DNA of 64,000 bases. It comes from Trichostrongylus colubriformis. Lineage: Eukaryota > Nematoda > Chromadorea > Rhabditida > Trichostrongylidae. The notes below the pieces were generated by a model that searched no databases, was not told where the DNA came from, and saw nothing but the letters and a program-made list of their open reading frames with translations. Below are positions 48,570 to 60,317 of the stretch, piece by piece. The stretch covers positions 9,903,501 through 9,967,500 of the forward strand of contig OZ022256.1 in NCBI GenBank assembly GCA_963978905.1, given 5' to 3'. The number at the start of each line of letters is the position of its first letter. The first letter of the stretch is position 1. The translations under genes were made by a program, and so were the position numbers.

Positions 48570-49860
48570 ACATTTAAGTGGCGTTCACCAGCTCACTTTC
48601 TCGAGGCTTCCAAAATGACATCCAATTTTCCTTCCACTAAACGTTTAGGTGGTTCTGAAGTAGAAGAATCTTACAGTTTCTGGTGTTAGGTTGTTTTCGA
48701 TGTTGGTGGTAAGTGTGCTGGGCAACCTCTTATGTTGAATGAATTCACGATGTTTCAACCAAAAACAATGAAAAACCAGTGAGTGTGGTATTTACCAAGC
48801 TTATTTACCGAGCTAATACTCAAAGGTAGTGGATGCGCTGAGAACCTGTTTGGAGAGGTCATAGGTGTTGTGCTCTCCTCAGGGGTTCACCTCTGCTGGG
48901 CTATAGCTTCCCATCAATACGTCTTCCCTGTGGCGGATCGGCCTTCATGGTCAGACATAACTTTCAAGTTGTTCATTGCTCTGTTCTCTGTTCCACACGA
49001 GTAGTGATATAGTGAAGTAATGATAATAACTGTTGGATGTTTATGTACTAGTACAAGAGCACATGAGGATAAATCAGTGCGAAGAACTCACTGTTATATA
49101 ACGATATAAAATAACAGATCGCTTTCCTTTGGCTGAATTAAGGATTACAGCTGCGAAAGAATTAGTACTTTTGCGTATTAAATCACGGCATTCGATACAG
49201 AAGAGTATTCAAAACTCAGTTCATACGTCATAGGAAGTTGACCACCAGCTAAGTCAAATTTAGGGTAGCCGAATTTGGTCTTGCAGAGGTTAAGGAAGGA
49301 AACAGTCCAGAGGAACAAGGTAAGGACAGCTCTGTTCAACAATGTCCATAGGCCACGTTCATACTTTGCGGTGCCGGCGGCATGGCCTGCCTGCGTGTCT
49401 CTTCATCTCTGCCTGTTGCCTGCGTCGTCTTTGCACCTCCCTCGTGTCTTTTTCCCTGTGAACGCAACCACGTTCTGTCGGCGCACAGCATGAACGCAGC
49501 CACAATTTTCTACATGCAAGCGTCCATCATTCCAAATCTTTAGCTATGATTCCGTTACACAAATATACGAATGAAGCAAATCTACGAAGTGCGATAATGA
49601 GTGACACATTCAAGAGATCCATGAAATATGAAATGTTCTTTACGATAAAATGGGCGAGACCATAAATGGAAGTAAATATCAACGAACATTAAATTTGAAA
49701 GCATTATGCAGTCCGATACTTTATGTCTTATTGATTGTGCACTTTCTTGAAGCTTCTCAACTTCTTCAGCATCCGTCGTTTTTGAGCACATCGGACACGG
49801 CACAGCGAAAAAAGAAGTACGTCTTCTTGAAGAGCACAGTCTGTTTCGCATCCAGCCAAC
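48570..49860. repeat. Duplicated noncoding block U, copy 3
   Basis: Colinear with 16400-17660 and 35080-35900; landmarks include gagctaatactcaaaggtag, tttggagaggtcataggtgt, ggtcagacataactttcaag and aatgataataactgtt. It contains a GGCCGCGTTCATACT-type MITE (about 49347-49500). No receptor exons follow it. Confidence 0.75.
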
Positions 49861-49989
49861 TGTAAAAGTATGGTATTGAAAGAGCCCATTTCTACTCTCT
49901 CGTTATCTGGTGCACACTTCAAATGAGCATTATTGAGCGCACACCGTATGAGGCCTTTCTCTAATGTTACAATCTTTCTGGTGAAATTA

Positions 49990-51392
49990 AGTTGATCTCT
50001 CATCCCATCTTTTACTCATCTTCTTGTATCTGCCGGCCTTTGTTAACTTTAAAGTATTGGCTAATCCAAAAGTATTGTCGCGCCATTTTTCAACTAGAAA
50101 TACATCTAAAAAAGTTAGGAATGAAAATTGCACTTGAAAACATCTCACAGATGATCCATGAAGTATGTTAAGCAAGCAAGTTGCAAGGAAAAAATGTTAG
50201 AATTATTTGAAATTGTTCTAAATAAACCCCACCGTTTCAGGAGAGGGTTGTTTGGGAAAAAGCGCGACGTCAGTTATCGGTCAACGAATTGCATTGAAAC
50301 TTATAGAGAGTATGGTGATATACACGTATCTGATTGATTTTTCGAAACTGAAATTTTGTATTCAACGATTTAGACCACTTTCACATGTAGCAGTGGAACT
50401 AATAATACTTCTTTTTTGCGAATGTGGTAAACTTTGCCAGTAGCTCAATACTTCTGCCGCAACCTGTATTCAACAAACCGTCATATTCAGCGGTTTTATC
50501 CTGCTTTCTTGGCCGCCTCGGATCTGAGTCATAGGTTTTCGTTTCAGACCCCACCTATCGGAGTACGCTTCGCCCACTGCAAGCAAGCTTCATCCATCCC
50601 CTCGAGAGATTCATCATTGCCCTTATTCAACATCTTCTGATTTCTGTACATTCTCGAAATTAAAGCAGGAAATATTTAAGTTGACCACCAAAAATTTCGG
50701 CACAGGTCGTCGTGGGCGTGACTCAGCTCAGTTTATGCGTGCCTCTTACATTTTGGACCAGACCCCATCCATCACGAACACGTCCTGATCTCTACCGGTT
50801 GTTCCTCACGCTGCTTCAGACATACAGGTGCGCGAGCGCAAGAAGTGACCGTACGCAATAGGTAGTGGTGATGTCCGAGCAGCTACGGGCCGAACAATGC
50901 GTTCGCGATAGGAGACTAGAATACCCCCATTGTTCTAGGATAGGGCCTAAATTGCGTTTCGCAGTGGAATGTCTACCGTAGCATTTTACGACAAGTATGT
51001 GAGATGTTTTCCAAGAGCGATTGCCTCTGAGGACGTCATTCTTCTCGAAGTCAGGAGTAAGTGATTATGTAAACAGAATAACTAACAATCCCAAATTTAC
51101 TGTAATAAATCTCTCAGACGAGTGATATCTCGCGTAAGTGCTACTTGAAAAGGTTATTGTGCTAGGAGCCACTTGCTGAGTAAGGAAACATTGGAAACAA
51201 CTTGTTGTAATGACATCACTGCCGGAAACTCAAAATGAAGTGCTATCTAACCTTCTTCATTACGATAAAAGATAGCATAATTTGCTCCACTACATAGTTG
51301 AAAAGTAGAAGCGGTAGATTGAATAGTCTAGTTCCACTGCACCAGTGTGGGCAATACCTTTGACTTTGAAAAATCGCCGAACGCAAAAGCAT
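49990..51392. other. Intergenic, no confident gene
   Basis: A stretch near 50510-50600 (ttttcgtttcagaccccacc, tacgcttcgcccactgcaag) resembles the inner unit of block V, suggesting a decayed fourth unit. No exon could be supported. Confidence 0.4.
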
Positions 51393-51465
51393 TGCTTCCG
51401 GTGAGGCTCGAACTCACGACCTTCAGATTATGAGACTGACGCGCTACCGACTGCGCTACGGAAGC
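51393..51465 (-). tRNA. tRNA-Met (CAT), elongator type
   Basis: On the minus strand the sequence folds as a cloverleaf: a seven-pair acceptor stem gcttccg/cggaagc, a D arm with gcgcagtcggtagcgc, an anticodon arm tcagtctcataatctga with anticodon CAT (51430-51432) and a T arm gtgagttcgagcctcac, with discriminator base A at 51393. The internal A and B boxes look intact, there is no intron, and a TTTT run (51385-51388) follows as a pol III terminator. The non-initiator form is inferred from the anticodon-arm sequence. Confidence 0.95.
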
Positions 51466-52648
51466 GCATTAATAGTACTCTTGATTTGTGTCTCTCTTCA
51501 ACCAGGGCACTTCCACGTGTAAAGGAGAATGGCCGTCAAGTACCACGCCTCTCCCCTTTACGGGGACAAAATACGATCCCCTCCTTTTTGAACTTTGCGA
51601 TAACAATAACTGTTACCGAATTGTATAATGACAATAAGTGTTATCGCTATTTATGTATTCATACCTAAAACAAAACAAAAAAACATTCATTACACATTTC
51701 CTTACGCGGGTTCACTATCATCTGCTCTTTCAGAGTTTAGATTCTGGTGCTTATCGCTGACCTCTGCAGATACGACTCACCTCCCCCTTCTTGTCCAGTC
51801 ACATACGTCCTCCCCCCCCCCCCCACAGTCGAGAATCCTCGACTCCCAGTGTACCCTGCTCTCAACTGAAGGAACGCATTTCTCTTAGAGCATTTCCCAA
51901 ATATTTTTGCGCCACGTTTCAATTATGTCCGCAGACATGGCTTGAGAACACAATGCAGAAAAAACTAAGAGTAGTTTGAGTAGGGAATGCGAAATTTTCA
52001 AGGAGGAGTACTAGAGCCTACATACAATCATCATCTTCGCAGGTAAGAGTCATGTGGTTGCCAATTTTCGTATTTTGTTTCTTCAAAGTGTAGGTCACAA
52101 AAGTGGGCTGTCTATCAGACGGACGAAAACCTCGATGCCTCATTTTCGAGAAGTGCGCGTGAAAGAGTTCTTTCGCCCTGAAATCATCACCATACCCCTT
52201 CTTTGCCGTTGGTTGAAGTATTTTCTAGTGAAGTGTACAGAGTCACGCTTCCGCCGAGGAATCCTCGACGGGGGAGGTAGTAATTTCAAAATTTCCTCGA
52301 GGAATCCTCGATATCAACCTACTGTCGTAAAGATTTTAGGCCCATGAGCCGACCTCTAAAAAAGGTCGTCAATCGATAATCACACCTTGTGTTAGGTACC
52401 TATGGATGGTATGTTTCGATTGACGACATTCTTTTTAACTAGGCGACCTGAGTAAACGAGGCAGAGTCCAGAGCCTCAAGCAGGGCAGCCATGGATCGTA
52501 ATTTTCATTTTTAAGGATTTTCTCGACGACAGGCTTGACCCTACTCACGGATCCAGCTCCGCATGCCCATGTTTAGATCGAATGAAACCGAATGCCGGAA
52601 TAAATGCTCGAGTTTGAAACAATACTGAACAGAACAGAAGTGACTTAC
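51466..52648. other. Intergenic or 3' region, one hairpin
   Basis: A small hairpin at 52351-52443 pairs gacctctaaaaaaggtcgtc/aatcga with tcgattgacgacattctttt. A C-rich run lies at about 51812-51827. Further exons of the cysteine-rich gene could lie here on the minus strand, but none could be identified. Confidence 0.45.
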
Positions 52649-53658
52649 CTCTTCGTTTTTGAGAAGACATCCATATGCTTTGTAGGGTACAACACAGTTA
52701 TAGCATGGATTGGGATCTCGCGAAGAATCACTACAGCTTACCAAACATCGCTCAAATATAGCGCGACGTTCAGCTTCAGCCGGTGTTTCATACTGAAAAT
52801 ATACAGTAACAATTTATTTTGTATTGTCACAATAAGGTGTAATCTTGTTTATTGCATTAGCCTTTTCAGATCCACAAAGATCATTGACCTTTGCATGGAT
52901 CTTACAATTAGTACCTTCAAAACACAGCGGGGTATCATGGGCACCCTCCCATGCATTTCTACTCAGCGGTCTAGAGCGCAGAGCCATCAAGGATCACGAT
53001 CCCAAAATTCAGTACATATTTAAGATCCTCAGCTTATTCACCAACCAAACTATCAGAGGCAGGAGTAAATTATTTGGAGATAGGATGAGTGAGAATTGAG
53101 GGATCACTGCTTCGAGAGAAGGGTGGTACTTTGTGTAGGAAAAATAGGGGGTAGCGATCCTTTTCAAAACATCACCAGGAATATTTTATGGCAACCCTTT
53201 CTAGTAATTTTCGGTGCGATCAGGTCTTCAAGAAAACTCCCCAAAAAATCGCAGGTTGTTCAACACATTCCATGCGACAATCATAAATTTTGCAATCCAA
53301 AGCTTGAATGTGCCAGGCAGCGCGCACACAAGCACCTATGGGCGCGAATTTTAAACTGAGTTGAGAACTACCGTAATGCCCATGCAAGTACCGTTTCGTA
53401 GCAAATGAAAGAGGAAATTCCTATGGCGAAATGATTCGAGACAGTATGCGTTGACAGCTGAGTCACTTCTCTACTTTCGTATTTCCGCCATTTTTTTCCT
53501 TGGAGGGTGTCTTTGCAATTCAAAGTGGCAAGCGGTCGTCCAAAAGTTAATATAGCACATAATTGTGAAAAATTCAAACTAACCCGTATATATTTGCATT
53601 CTTGAGCTGTAGATAGATATAGGACGGTTGCCAATAATATCGCACATCTGAATCTCAT
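52649..53658 (-). CDS. Small secreted cysteine-rich protein (partial)
   Basis: Two phase-0 exons on the minus strand: 53658-53584 and 52792-52649. Exon 1 encodes a clear signal peptide (MRFRCAILLATVLYLSTAQ) then ECKYIR, with donor gttagt. Exon 2 follows a near-ideal nematode acceptor (tatattttcag), encodes 48 residues and ends at a gtaagt donor. Its cysteines lie in ERCLVSC, NPCYNC and YGC, preceded by a charged stretch (AEAERRAIFE). The mature part so far has six cysteines in about 54 residues, suggesting a disulfide-bonded secreted protein. I do not recognise the family. The C-terminal exon or exons were not found. No neighbour suggests a function. Confidence 0.65.
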
Positions 53659-54175
53659 GCCTGAAATCAGTTCGATTTGTAGACGAACATCAATTACTAC
53701 AAATAACGAGCTACGTACGTTTCGACAGTCAACGACAATCATCAAATGGCCGCGCGCTTGCTTACAAACACATAATCGAGGTGTTATAAACAATAAAAGG
53801 AAATATAATAAATGATTCACGTTGGCGAATGGAAAGGCAATACATGCAGCAACCTAGATGCAGGCCTCGAATTTCCAGACAGAACAGTTAATCAAATAGA
53901 ATTGCAGTGTACACGGATCTGCTACAGAAGTACGACTCGATTCTGAATTGACTCGTCTCACGGATGCGCCGTAAATTCATCTTCTACTCCGAAAATTAGG
54001 GTCAAACCTGAGTTTTGGACCTCTAGATTGCTGAAGGATTACAGTACTACAGAAAAATTTCCAAACAGATAGATAATCTGGGAGCGTGGGAAGAGCAAGC
54101 TAGAAAGGGGGACCGAGCCCACAGACGTGAATCATGGCCCCTAGCTACATGTAATGATGGCCACGGCAAATATTA
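53659..54175. other. Upstream region of the cysteine-rich gene
   Basis: Probable promoter or 5' region of the minus-strand gene. No core promoter element was singled out and no repeat was recognised. The 150-codon minus frame running to 53820 includes exon 1 but has no start or splice support beyond it. Confidence 0.35.
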
Positions 54176-54848
54176 GGTTGTCGGGTAAGTTCTTTCGTTT
54201 TTTAAAAACTTGCTTTTTCCCCTCAAAACAGCTTTCCAACAATTTTTTCTGTACATATATATGTAGTACAAGTTCTCACGCATCTATAGGTATTATTGCC
54301 TTCCATCTCCCGGATAACCTTTTTCGACAGAATAAATATATCAAAGGTCAATCTCATTTTCAATTCAAAAATTTTCCTTCGAATGGCGTTAGATAGGGAA
54401 AGGAAAAGATGGTAGTCCGGTGGAGCAAGATCAGGGCTACAAGGTGGATGGGGTAGCACTTCCCATTCAAGCTGGAGAATTTTTTGGCGAGTCAATTTTT
54501 TGGCGATTCTTTCCACATATTTAAAAATTGACTCGCCAAAAAATTCTCGAGCTTGAATGAGAAGTGCTACCCCATCCACCTTATAGCCCTGATCTTGCTC
54601 CATCGGATTATCATCTTTTCCCTTCCCCATCTAACGCCATTCAAAAAGAGCCTTCGGTAATGAAGATGGCATTGACCTTTGATATGTTTATTTTGCCGAA
54701 AAACGTTATCCGGGAGATGAAGGACAGTAATACCTATAGATGCGTGGGAACTTGTACTACATATATATGTACTGAAGAAATTGCTGGAAAGCAGTTTCGA
54801 GGGGAAAAAAGCAAGTTTTTAAAAAACGAAAGAACTTTCCCATCAACC
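54176..54848. mobile_element. Palindromic ('snapback') mariner derivative, second family
   Basis: Flanked by TA (54174-54175, 54849-54850), with ends ggttgtcgggtaagttcttt and the near complement aaagaactttcccatcaacc. Arms of about 320 bases are inverted copies meeting near 54511. Each encodes the C-terminal part of a mariner transposase: VLPHPPCSPDLAPPDYHLF on the minus strand, MLPHPPYSPDLAPSDYHLF on the plus strand, both followed by an ..NTYRCV.TCTTYICTE tail. The N-terminal and central transposase regions are absent. Ends differ from those of the element at 10011-10686, so it is a different lineage with the same architecture and nearly the same size (673 versus 676). Confidence 0.87.
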
Positions 54849-55302
54849 TAAAGTTCGGAGTTTTCTCGGGAAATTACAGTAGTCCTCAGCAATTTGCAGA
54901 TTTACTGCTTTTCATGTACGATATCGAGTAGTGGAAAACGCTTGGTATGGTAAGAGATCGAACAAAGAGTTGTAGTATCTCGTGACCTTCTAACGAACTC
55001 ATGCCACCAATTCTCACCAATGCTGCACAGATTCAAGCGTTACTGATAAGCGGAACAGCGTTAGAATAAACATCACAAGTTAGGCACAACCCGTATTCAG
55101 TTTCATGGCTTTTTTATGAGTAGCTCGCGGCCATTAACCTTATCAGAGAAGTGTCATCTCAAGCTAATCACATTACTTTACCTAACTTAATTACATGCAC
55201 AGAAAAGTGCATAGAAGTGCTGGAAAAGGGTAGTGTTAACAAAATGTCCAGCAATTAATCGCTGTCAAAACAGCTTCTGAAGCAAAAATGAGGTATCAAA
55301 AA

Positions 55303-55572
55303 TTATAACAATGAGAATCTAAAGGGATCTGAAAGATTATCGTACACTCTTCTGAAGTGAACCACGCGGTCTGCGTCTGTGTCGCTACCTTTTTCTTCTC
55401 TCGGCTTTTTGCCAACTCTTTCGTCTGGCCTCTCACCGAGCACCTCTTCAGAGCAGATAATTATAAAAGCAAGAAGGCCCAAAATTTGAGTGGCTGAGAC
55501 GCATTTCCTGTGACCGCTGTGGCCAGCTGATATACATTTTTGTGAACGCTTTACGTCCCACTGCCACGCCAT
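55303..55572 (-). CDS. Doubtful secreted-peptide-like frame
   Basis: An 89-codon minus-strand frame has a hydrophobic stretch (ILGLLAFIIICSEEVLG) followed by a charged region with basic pairs (VGKKPREEKGSD, VVHFRRVYDN), somewhat like a small secreted precursor. Adjacent frames at 55639 and 55990 do not join to it in phase, no good acceptor fixes its start, and nothing is recognised. It may be chance. Confidence 0.2.
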   Translation of the reverse strand: MAWQWDVKRSQKCISAGHSGHRKCVSATQILGLLAFIIICSEEVLGERPDERVGKKPREEKGSDTDADRVVHFRRVYDNLSDPFRFSLL

Positions 55573-56364
55573 CTATCTTGCTCAGTTGACCAATGAGGCA
55601 GCTCAATGTCGCAGAGGATTCCAGCAAGTGTAGCACCATGACACCTCACCGTGGCAGCGCAAAAACGGTGCAAGCTGGATGGTTGGCCACAGAATGCGTC
55701 TCTAGTTTCAGTGGAATGTCACTTTAAAATTGAAAACAAGTATAATCACCCACAAATAGGATCAAAATCATCACAAAATCCTGCACATGTCAAATATATT
55801 GACATTTCTTGGTTGAAAATCCTGAACTAAAGCATATGATGGAAAGTTTACCATGCTGCCGTGCCCACAGCAACTTTCTCCCGCCTAGGGGAGCCAATTT
55901 CCCGTTTTCTTGAAAACGGAGAGGATCGGACAGAGAAAATTGAACGTGTTCTACATAGAGAGATTCGTCTTGATGACCTCTAGCCACCATTCAGTTTTTT
56001 TGAAGAATTGACTGCCTCTGGTGTAGTTATGGCCAAATCATGAATTGCGACAGATCTTTCCCACGCAGTCCGTGAATTCAGCAGAAATTAGAAGCGGTAT
56101 TGTAAGCATCTCGTTATCGTGGAGCCAGCTTCTAAAATATTCATGTGATGTGGCTTTAAGGCAGGCACTGTAGGTAAGCAATGGAATTTCATGATAGCCA
56201 CTTATACTGGTGATTTGATAGGGAAAGAGATATGAAGGTAAAGATGGGGACAGGAGGAGGAGGCATTGAATGAGAAGTGAGAGCTTTAGTTAGACGAGTT
56301 TGAGGAAGTGGGCTTAAGGAGTTTTTATATGCCACTTTATAATAAGTAAGTGGTGCTACTTATA
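55573..56364. other. Intergenic
   Basis: A minus-strand frame at 55990-55790 ends near a possible donor (CATG then gtaaac) but does not join in phase to any neighbour. Nothing else is recognised. Confidence 0.35.
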
Positions 56365-57555
56365 GATATCCAGGTCAAAACAAGCTCAGTGGAGACCGTT
56401 TAATCAGGAAAACGGATGGTAAATCCAGAAATTCAGGTCAAAACAAGCTCAATCGGTGGCACCTAATCAGTAAAAGTGTTCGGCTAAATCAGGAACTAAG
56501 GTCAAAACAAGCTCACTAAAGCTCTTAGCGGCCAGATTTTGCTATGGCTGGTCAACAGTGTAGTAGGCTTGAACTAGTGCTTTCTGAATTAGAAGCGCTA
56601 GAGGGGTTGTACCCAGCAGAGCTATTAATGGAGAGCTTAGCGGCTACATGGCGCCTTCTGCTTTAGATTAGTAGGATACCACTTTGATAATTAGTCATCC
56701 TGACCCTGACAAAGCCTCTTACATTCGATTTAATAGAACTTTATGCACCTCGCCAGCCACGCGATATAGTCTCATCAGCTATCCACCTACGCATATGGAA
56801 GCTTTTAAAGGATGGTGGGCAAGAATGAATGAAAGTCTCAGAATGTATATTTATTTAATGTGAATCTTTTCATTTCATGCATAGAAGAAAGACCAAGCCA
56901 AAAACAAAAAAGCACCATTATCAAAATTAGTGGGGAGTGGCTTGGAGGATGCAAATAGAGCACTCCGTAGAGACTGCATTTCGAAAACACTGGGGGAAAA
57001 ATAGGCTACTGTGTGTTACCCAGTGCCAGTCGTGGGTAACCCATAAAGTATAAAGGTGGCATGTTTATGGTACTGTTGTTCGCGAGCACTGTGAAAGCTG
57101 TGGCGACGTGCTGACAGCAAGTCTCTCACAATCTGGTAACCTTCGAATGAAAGAATTTATTCAGCGTAGGATCCATCCTCCATGAGCGCTCTGCATGGAC
57201 CGAGTTTGAGCATAAGCATTACCGGCGTTGACAACAGTGCTCGGTAACACAATCTCACGTGCATCAAATAAATATTTTGTGTTTTTTATTGCTGCTACAG
57301 AAGGAGGTTAAGCACAAGGTTTACCAGTTCGATACACAAGCTTAGCACTCCAGAAATAGCACTGCTTGGCAAAATCTACCCATATTTTCTGACTTAAAAG
57401 GAGTACTAGGTAAAGCTGACGTTACTGTTGACCAAACCTAGCAAAAGCTAAATTGATGAGCGTTTTAGTGAGATTGTGTTGACCTGAATTCCTTAAGCTC
57501 CATTCGCTTGTTATGAATGAGTAGCTTCAAGTGAGCTTGTTTTGACTTGGATATC
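56365..57555. mobile_element. 1.2-kb TIR element with subterminal repeats
   Basis: Ends gatatccaggtcaaaacaag and the near complement (cttgttttgacttggatatc) define 1191 bases. Inside the left end the 17-base string aggtcaaaacaagctca recurs at 56372, 56435 and 56499, a spacing of 63-64 bases. Such repeated subterminal sites are typical transposase-binding arrays of large DNA transposons. No transposase frame is present, so it is non-autonomous. The target duplication is not clear. Confidence 0.7.
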
Positions 57556-57983
57556 AGTAATTCGCGTTAATTGGTTACCATTTTAGTCATAAGATAGAAA
57601 TCCTGTCAATCGTTGAAGTATCCTGATCTTGAATACCACTAAATGGTGCCACTCTAGTACAAAAAAGGCTAGAAAGCTTCGATAAATGAGGTCAATGAAT
57701 GACTTTGTGACAGTCAGTTACGCTCCTAGGTGTCTTGTCCTTCTGAGAAAAATTGCACACCCATCCTCCTACCACCTAGCATACCAGTTCAAAAAATCAG
57801 AATACCTATGTCAACAATGCTGCAAAATGTAGAATGCAAAAAAGCTGTCATAATCTTTTCGTGGTTCCCATGCTCCTGCTAAGTCTGAATATGGTAGTCA
57901 CCAAAAGTATTAGCGCTCTTCCACTGCATGCATGACCACTTCACGCATTTGTACCGCATTCGACTCCAGATCGTGGGCGTCCG

Positions 57984-58250
57984 GGTTTGTGCACATATGA
58001 CGCAAAATCGCTTCGCGGCGTCGCACTCGCGGCGCCATCAGTATGAGTCGTTTGGAATTCCGCTCAAGACGCACTGGGCTGGTACCGTAAAAGATCCCCG
58101 AAGATTGCAGTTTGGAAGCTTTGGAAGTTTGGTCATGTCGTTGTTGTTGCCCCTTCTACTAATGAAGCTGCAAACGACTCGCACTCAACACGCCGCTCGC
58201 CGGAGGGGGGGGGGATTGTATGCGATTTTCTGTCATAAGTGTACACACCC
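57984..58250. mobile_element. MULE-like MITE with 9-10 bp target duplication
   Basis: The 267-base element is flanked by tgggcgtccg on both sides (57974-57983 and 58251-58260). The inverted ends are ggtttgtgcacatatgacgc and, complementary, gtcataagtgtacacaccc. The interior shares ttcgcggcgtcgcactcgcg and gaattccgctcaagacgcac with the MITE at 26936-27197, although the TIR ends differ. A 163-codon open frame spans it and is not a gene. Confidence 0.82.
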
Positions 58251-58534
58251 TGGGCGTCCGATCCTCTCAGCGATCAACACTTTTGCTGACGGTCTAATAT
58301 ACAACGGCTCTCATGCCAAAAACTGTGAGCTTGTGAGGTGCATCCATGCAGCTTCCAAGGACAAATGGTTCCAGCTGTGTGCCAAACAGCTTCTCCAGAA
58401 AGCTTCAAAGAACACGTGACTATGATATGTTCCGCGTTAGATTTTGTTCAAGTTTGCTCCCAAAGCGAGTAAACTAGCTAGATTTATCGGAGAGAATGGA
58501 TGCTGGTTAGTGTTGCCACTGATTGGGACGTTTA

Positions 58535-58708
58535 GGCCGCGCTCATAATCTGCGCCGGCGGGGCGTGGCTGCGAACACAGGCAGCGACGGGTAGTGGCAC
58601 GAGGGAGAAGCAGAGACGACAGAGGCAACGAGAAGGGGTGGCATGGGAACAGACGCAGAGACACACAGTCAAGCCGAGGCGCCTGCACCGCATAGTATGA
58701 ACGCATCC
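58535..58708. mobile_element. MITE, GGCCGCGTTCATACT family
   Basis: The ends ggccgcgctcataatctg and, complementary, agtatgaacgcatcc lie between TA dinucleotides. It is about the same length as the copy at 31962-32129. The interior is in the opposite sense relative to that copy, with gcagagacgacagaggcaac complementary to the gtt.cctgcgtcgtctctgc region. Confidence 0.65.
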
Positions 58709-58709
58709 T

Positions 58710-60317
58710 ACAATGAGGCATCTGGAAGCATAAACTGGCGTTTGGGAGCGATGCCAGCAGACCGTGTGCGGCACAATTCGCAGTGAAAGGCGCATTCCAG
58801 TTTTGTTACAAGATTCTACAATGGACGGCAGAGGCGTAGTGGGCGTATTCCTCCCACGAGTGAGAGCATTACGTGGCGCGTATTACGGCCACACATCAAA
58901 GATCCACATGACACTGGCTGACACCCCGTGGTGCGACGCTACAAAACGCTACAAAGACCCATAAACTGGATTCCATTTTGAGGGATTTGGACTATTTCTG
59001 CTTATTTCCTTCACTGCCATTGTTGCTTCTCAAGATTTACCATTGCTATGTGCCTAATTGAGCTTCTCTGTGGTTTAGAAAAGCTGAAGATCCTATAGAA
59101 GCTAAAAAAAATATTCCAAATTCCTGAGCCTATAGGGAATTTTGGATAGCTCAATGGAAGTGAGAGAGCTGTCACATTCGTATTGTTTTCCAGTGAGTGT
59201 TGGATGCAACTCAAATCTTCCACTTTTCTATGAGATTACTTTTGGAGTAGAACCTTGACAGCCCAAGTGTCATCATAAGCATCACTTGGAAATGAAGTTA
59301 GAACGATTCAACGGACGAGTCACCCAGCTGGGGAAATTCAGGCGCAAGTTGAGTTTTTCATGATGGAGGCAGGGCATGAAATGAGAGAAATGCGCATGAA
59401 GGAGTAAATGCCGATTATATTGAAACAATAGAAATAAGTTCAATCTACTTTGTGGAAAAAATGAAGAAGCGCAATTATGTGCTTTTAAGATCATGTCATC
59501 AGTTGGAATTTCCTAAGTGGTAGTATCCTGTGGCGTCATGATGCCAAATGACGCCTGATCCCTCGTCTTACGCCCTCTCGGGACTACTCAGGAGTCCGAG
59601 ATTGAAATAGAATGAAATTTAATAGCTGCACGCAAACGCACACAAAAACGTGACAAAGTGGCCACTGCTAAAACTATACTCTCCAGGGATCTTCTTAGGG
59701 AGTGTCTTTCGAGAACCCGCTCACCCAACATTGATAATTCCATTTTTTCTAAGTCTCTTCTTCAAACTACTCAGACTGCCCAACTAAGACCCACGAGACG
59801 AGCTCCTCCTTGTGCCGTTGGGAATTGGCCAAATACAACGAGAGCAGACAAATTCGCAACGGGATCAGCGAAGAACTTGACGAATCCGATCGGGTGGCGC
59901 GTTGAAACTGCTCGACAGCCCTGAGCGCATCCGAAGGGGAAGGATCATGGCTGTGCCCAAGCTGGAAGGCGCTCACAAAAACAACTCTATATCAATACAA
60001 TTTGAAACGATTTGCGCGATAGGATAAGATAAGGAAGAGATGCCAGCTTGACATCCCACAGTTCTTTACGATACCATCCAGCAGGAACTGACTCAAGTGC
60101 TCACTCTCAGGCTGTGTTCTAATCCAAGCCCAGATGTCAGGAAGCGTTGTTTTTATCATTTTCGGGGACATCATTCGATTTTTTTCGGCGTATTCCTCGG
60201 CGCCTCCAATTTCACAATTCAGCGCTTTAACCCACTCGAGGTAATCCTGAAATATGCCTTCAAAATGAAGCGCAGTGGGAAGTATTCATGAATCACCACA
60301 ATGAGTCACAAGGTATA
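58710..60317. other. Intergenic, one possible decayed coding stretch
   Basis: At about 59820-59975 a plus frame reads ELAKYNESRQIRNGISEELD and continues with a stop and CSTALSASEGEGSW. This looks like a decayed transposon-encoded protein, but I cannot name it. The rest holds nothing recognised. Confidence 0.35.

Noticed and set aside
53190..53356. A cysteine-containing minus-strand exon between the two secreted-protein exons
   Set aside because: The phase-0 reading from its possible acceptor stops early; the better-looking frame has the wrong phase to join either neighbour.
56372..56515. CRISPR-like array of three spaced 17-mers
   Set aside because: Only three units, part of a TIR end, in a eukaryotic context; a transposon subterminal array is the better reading.
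57928..58419. 163-codon plus-strand frame
   Set aside because: It spans the 9-10 bp-TSD MITE and its flanks, with no family resemblance.
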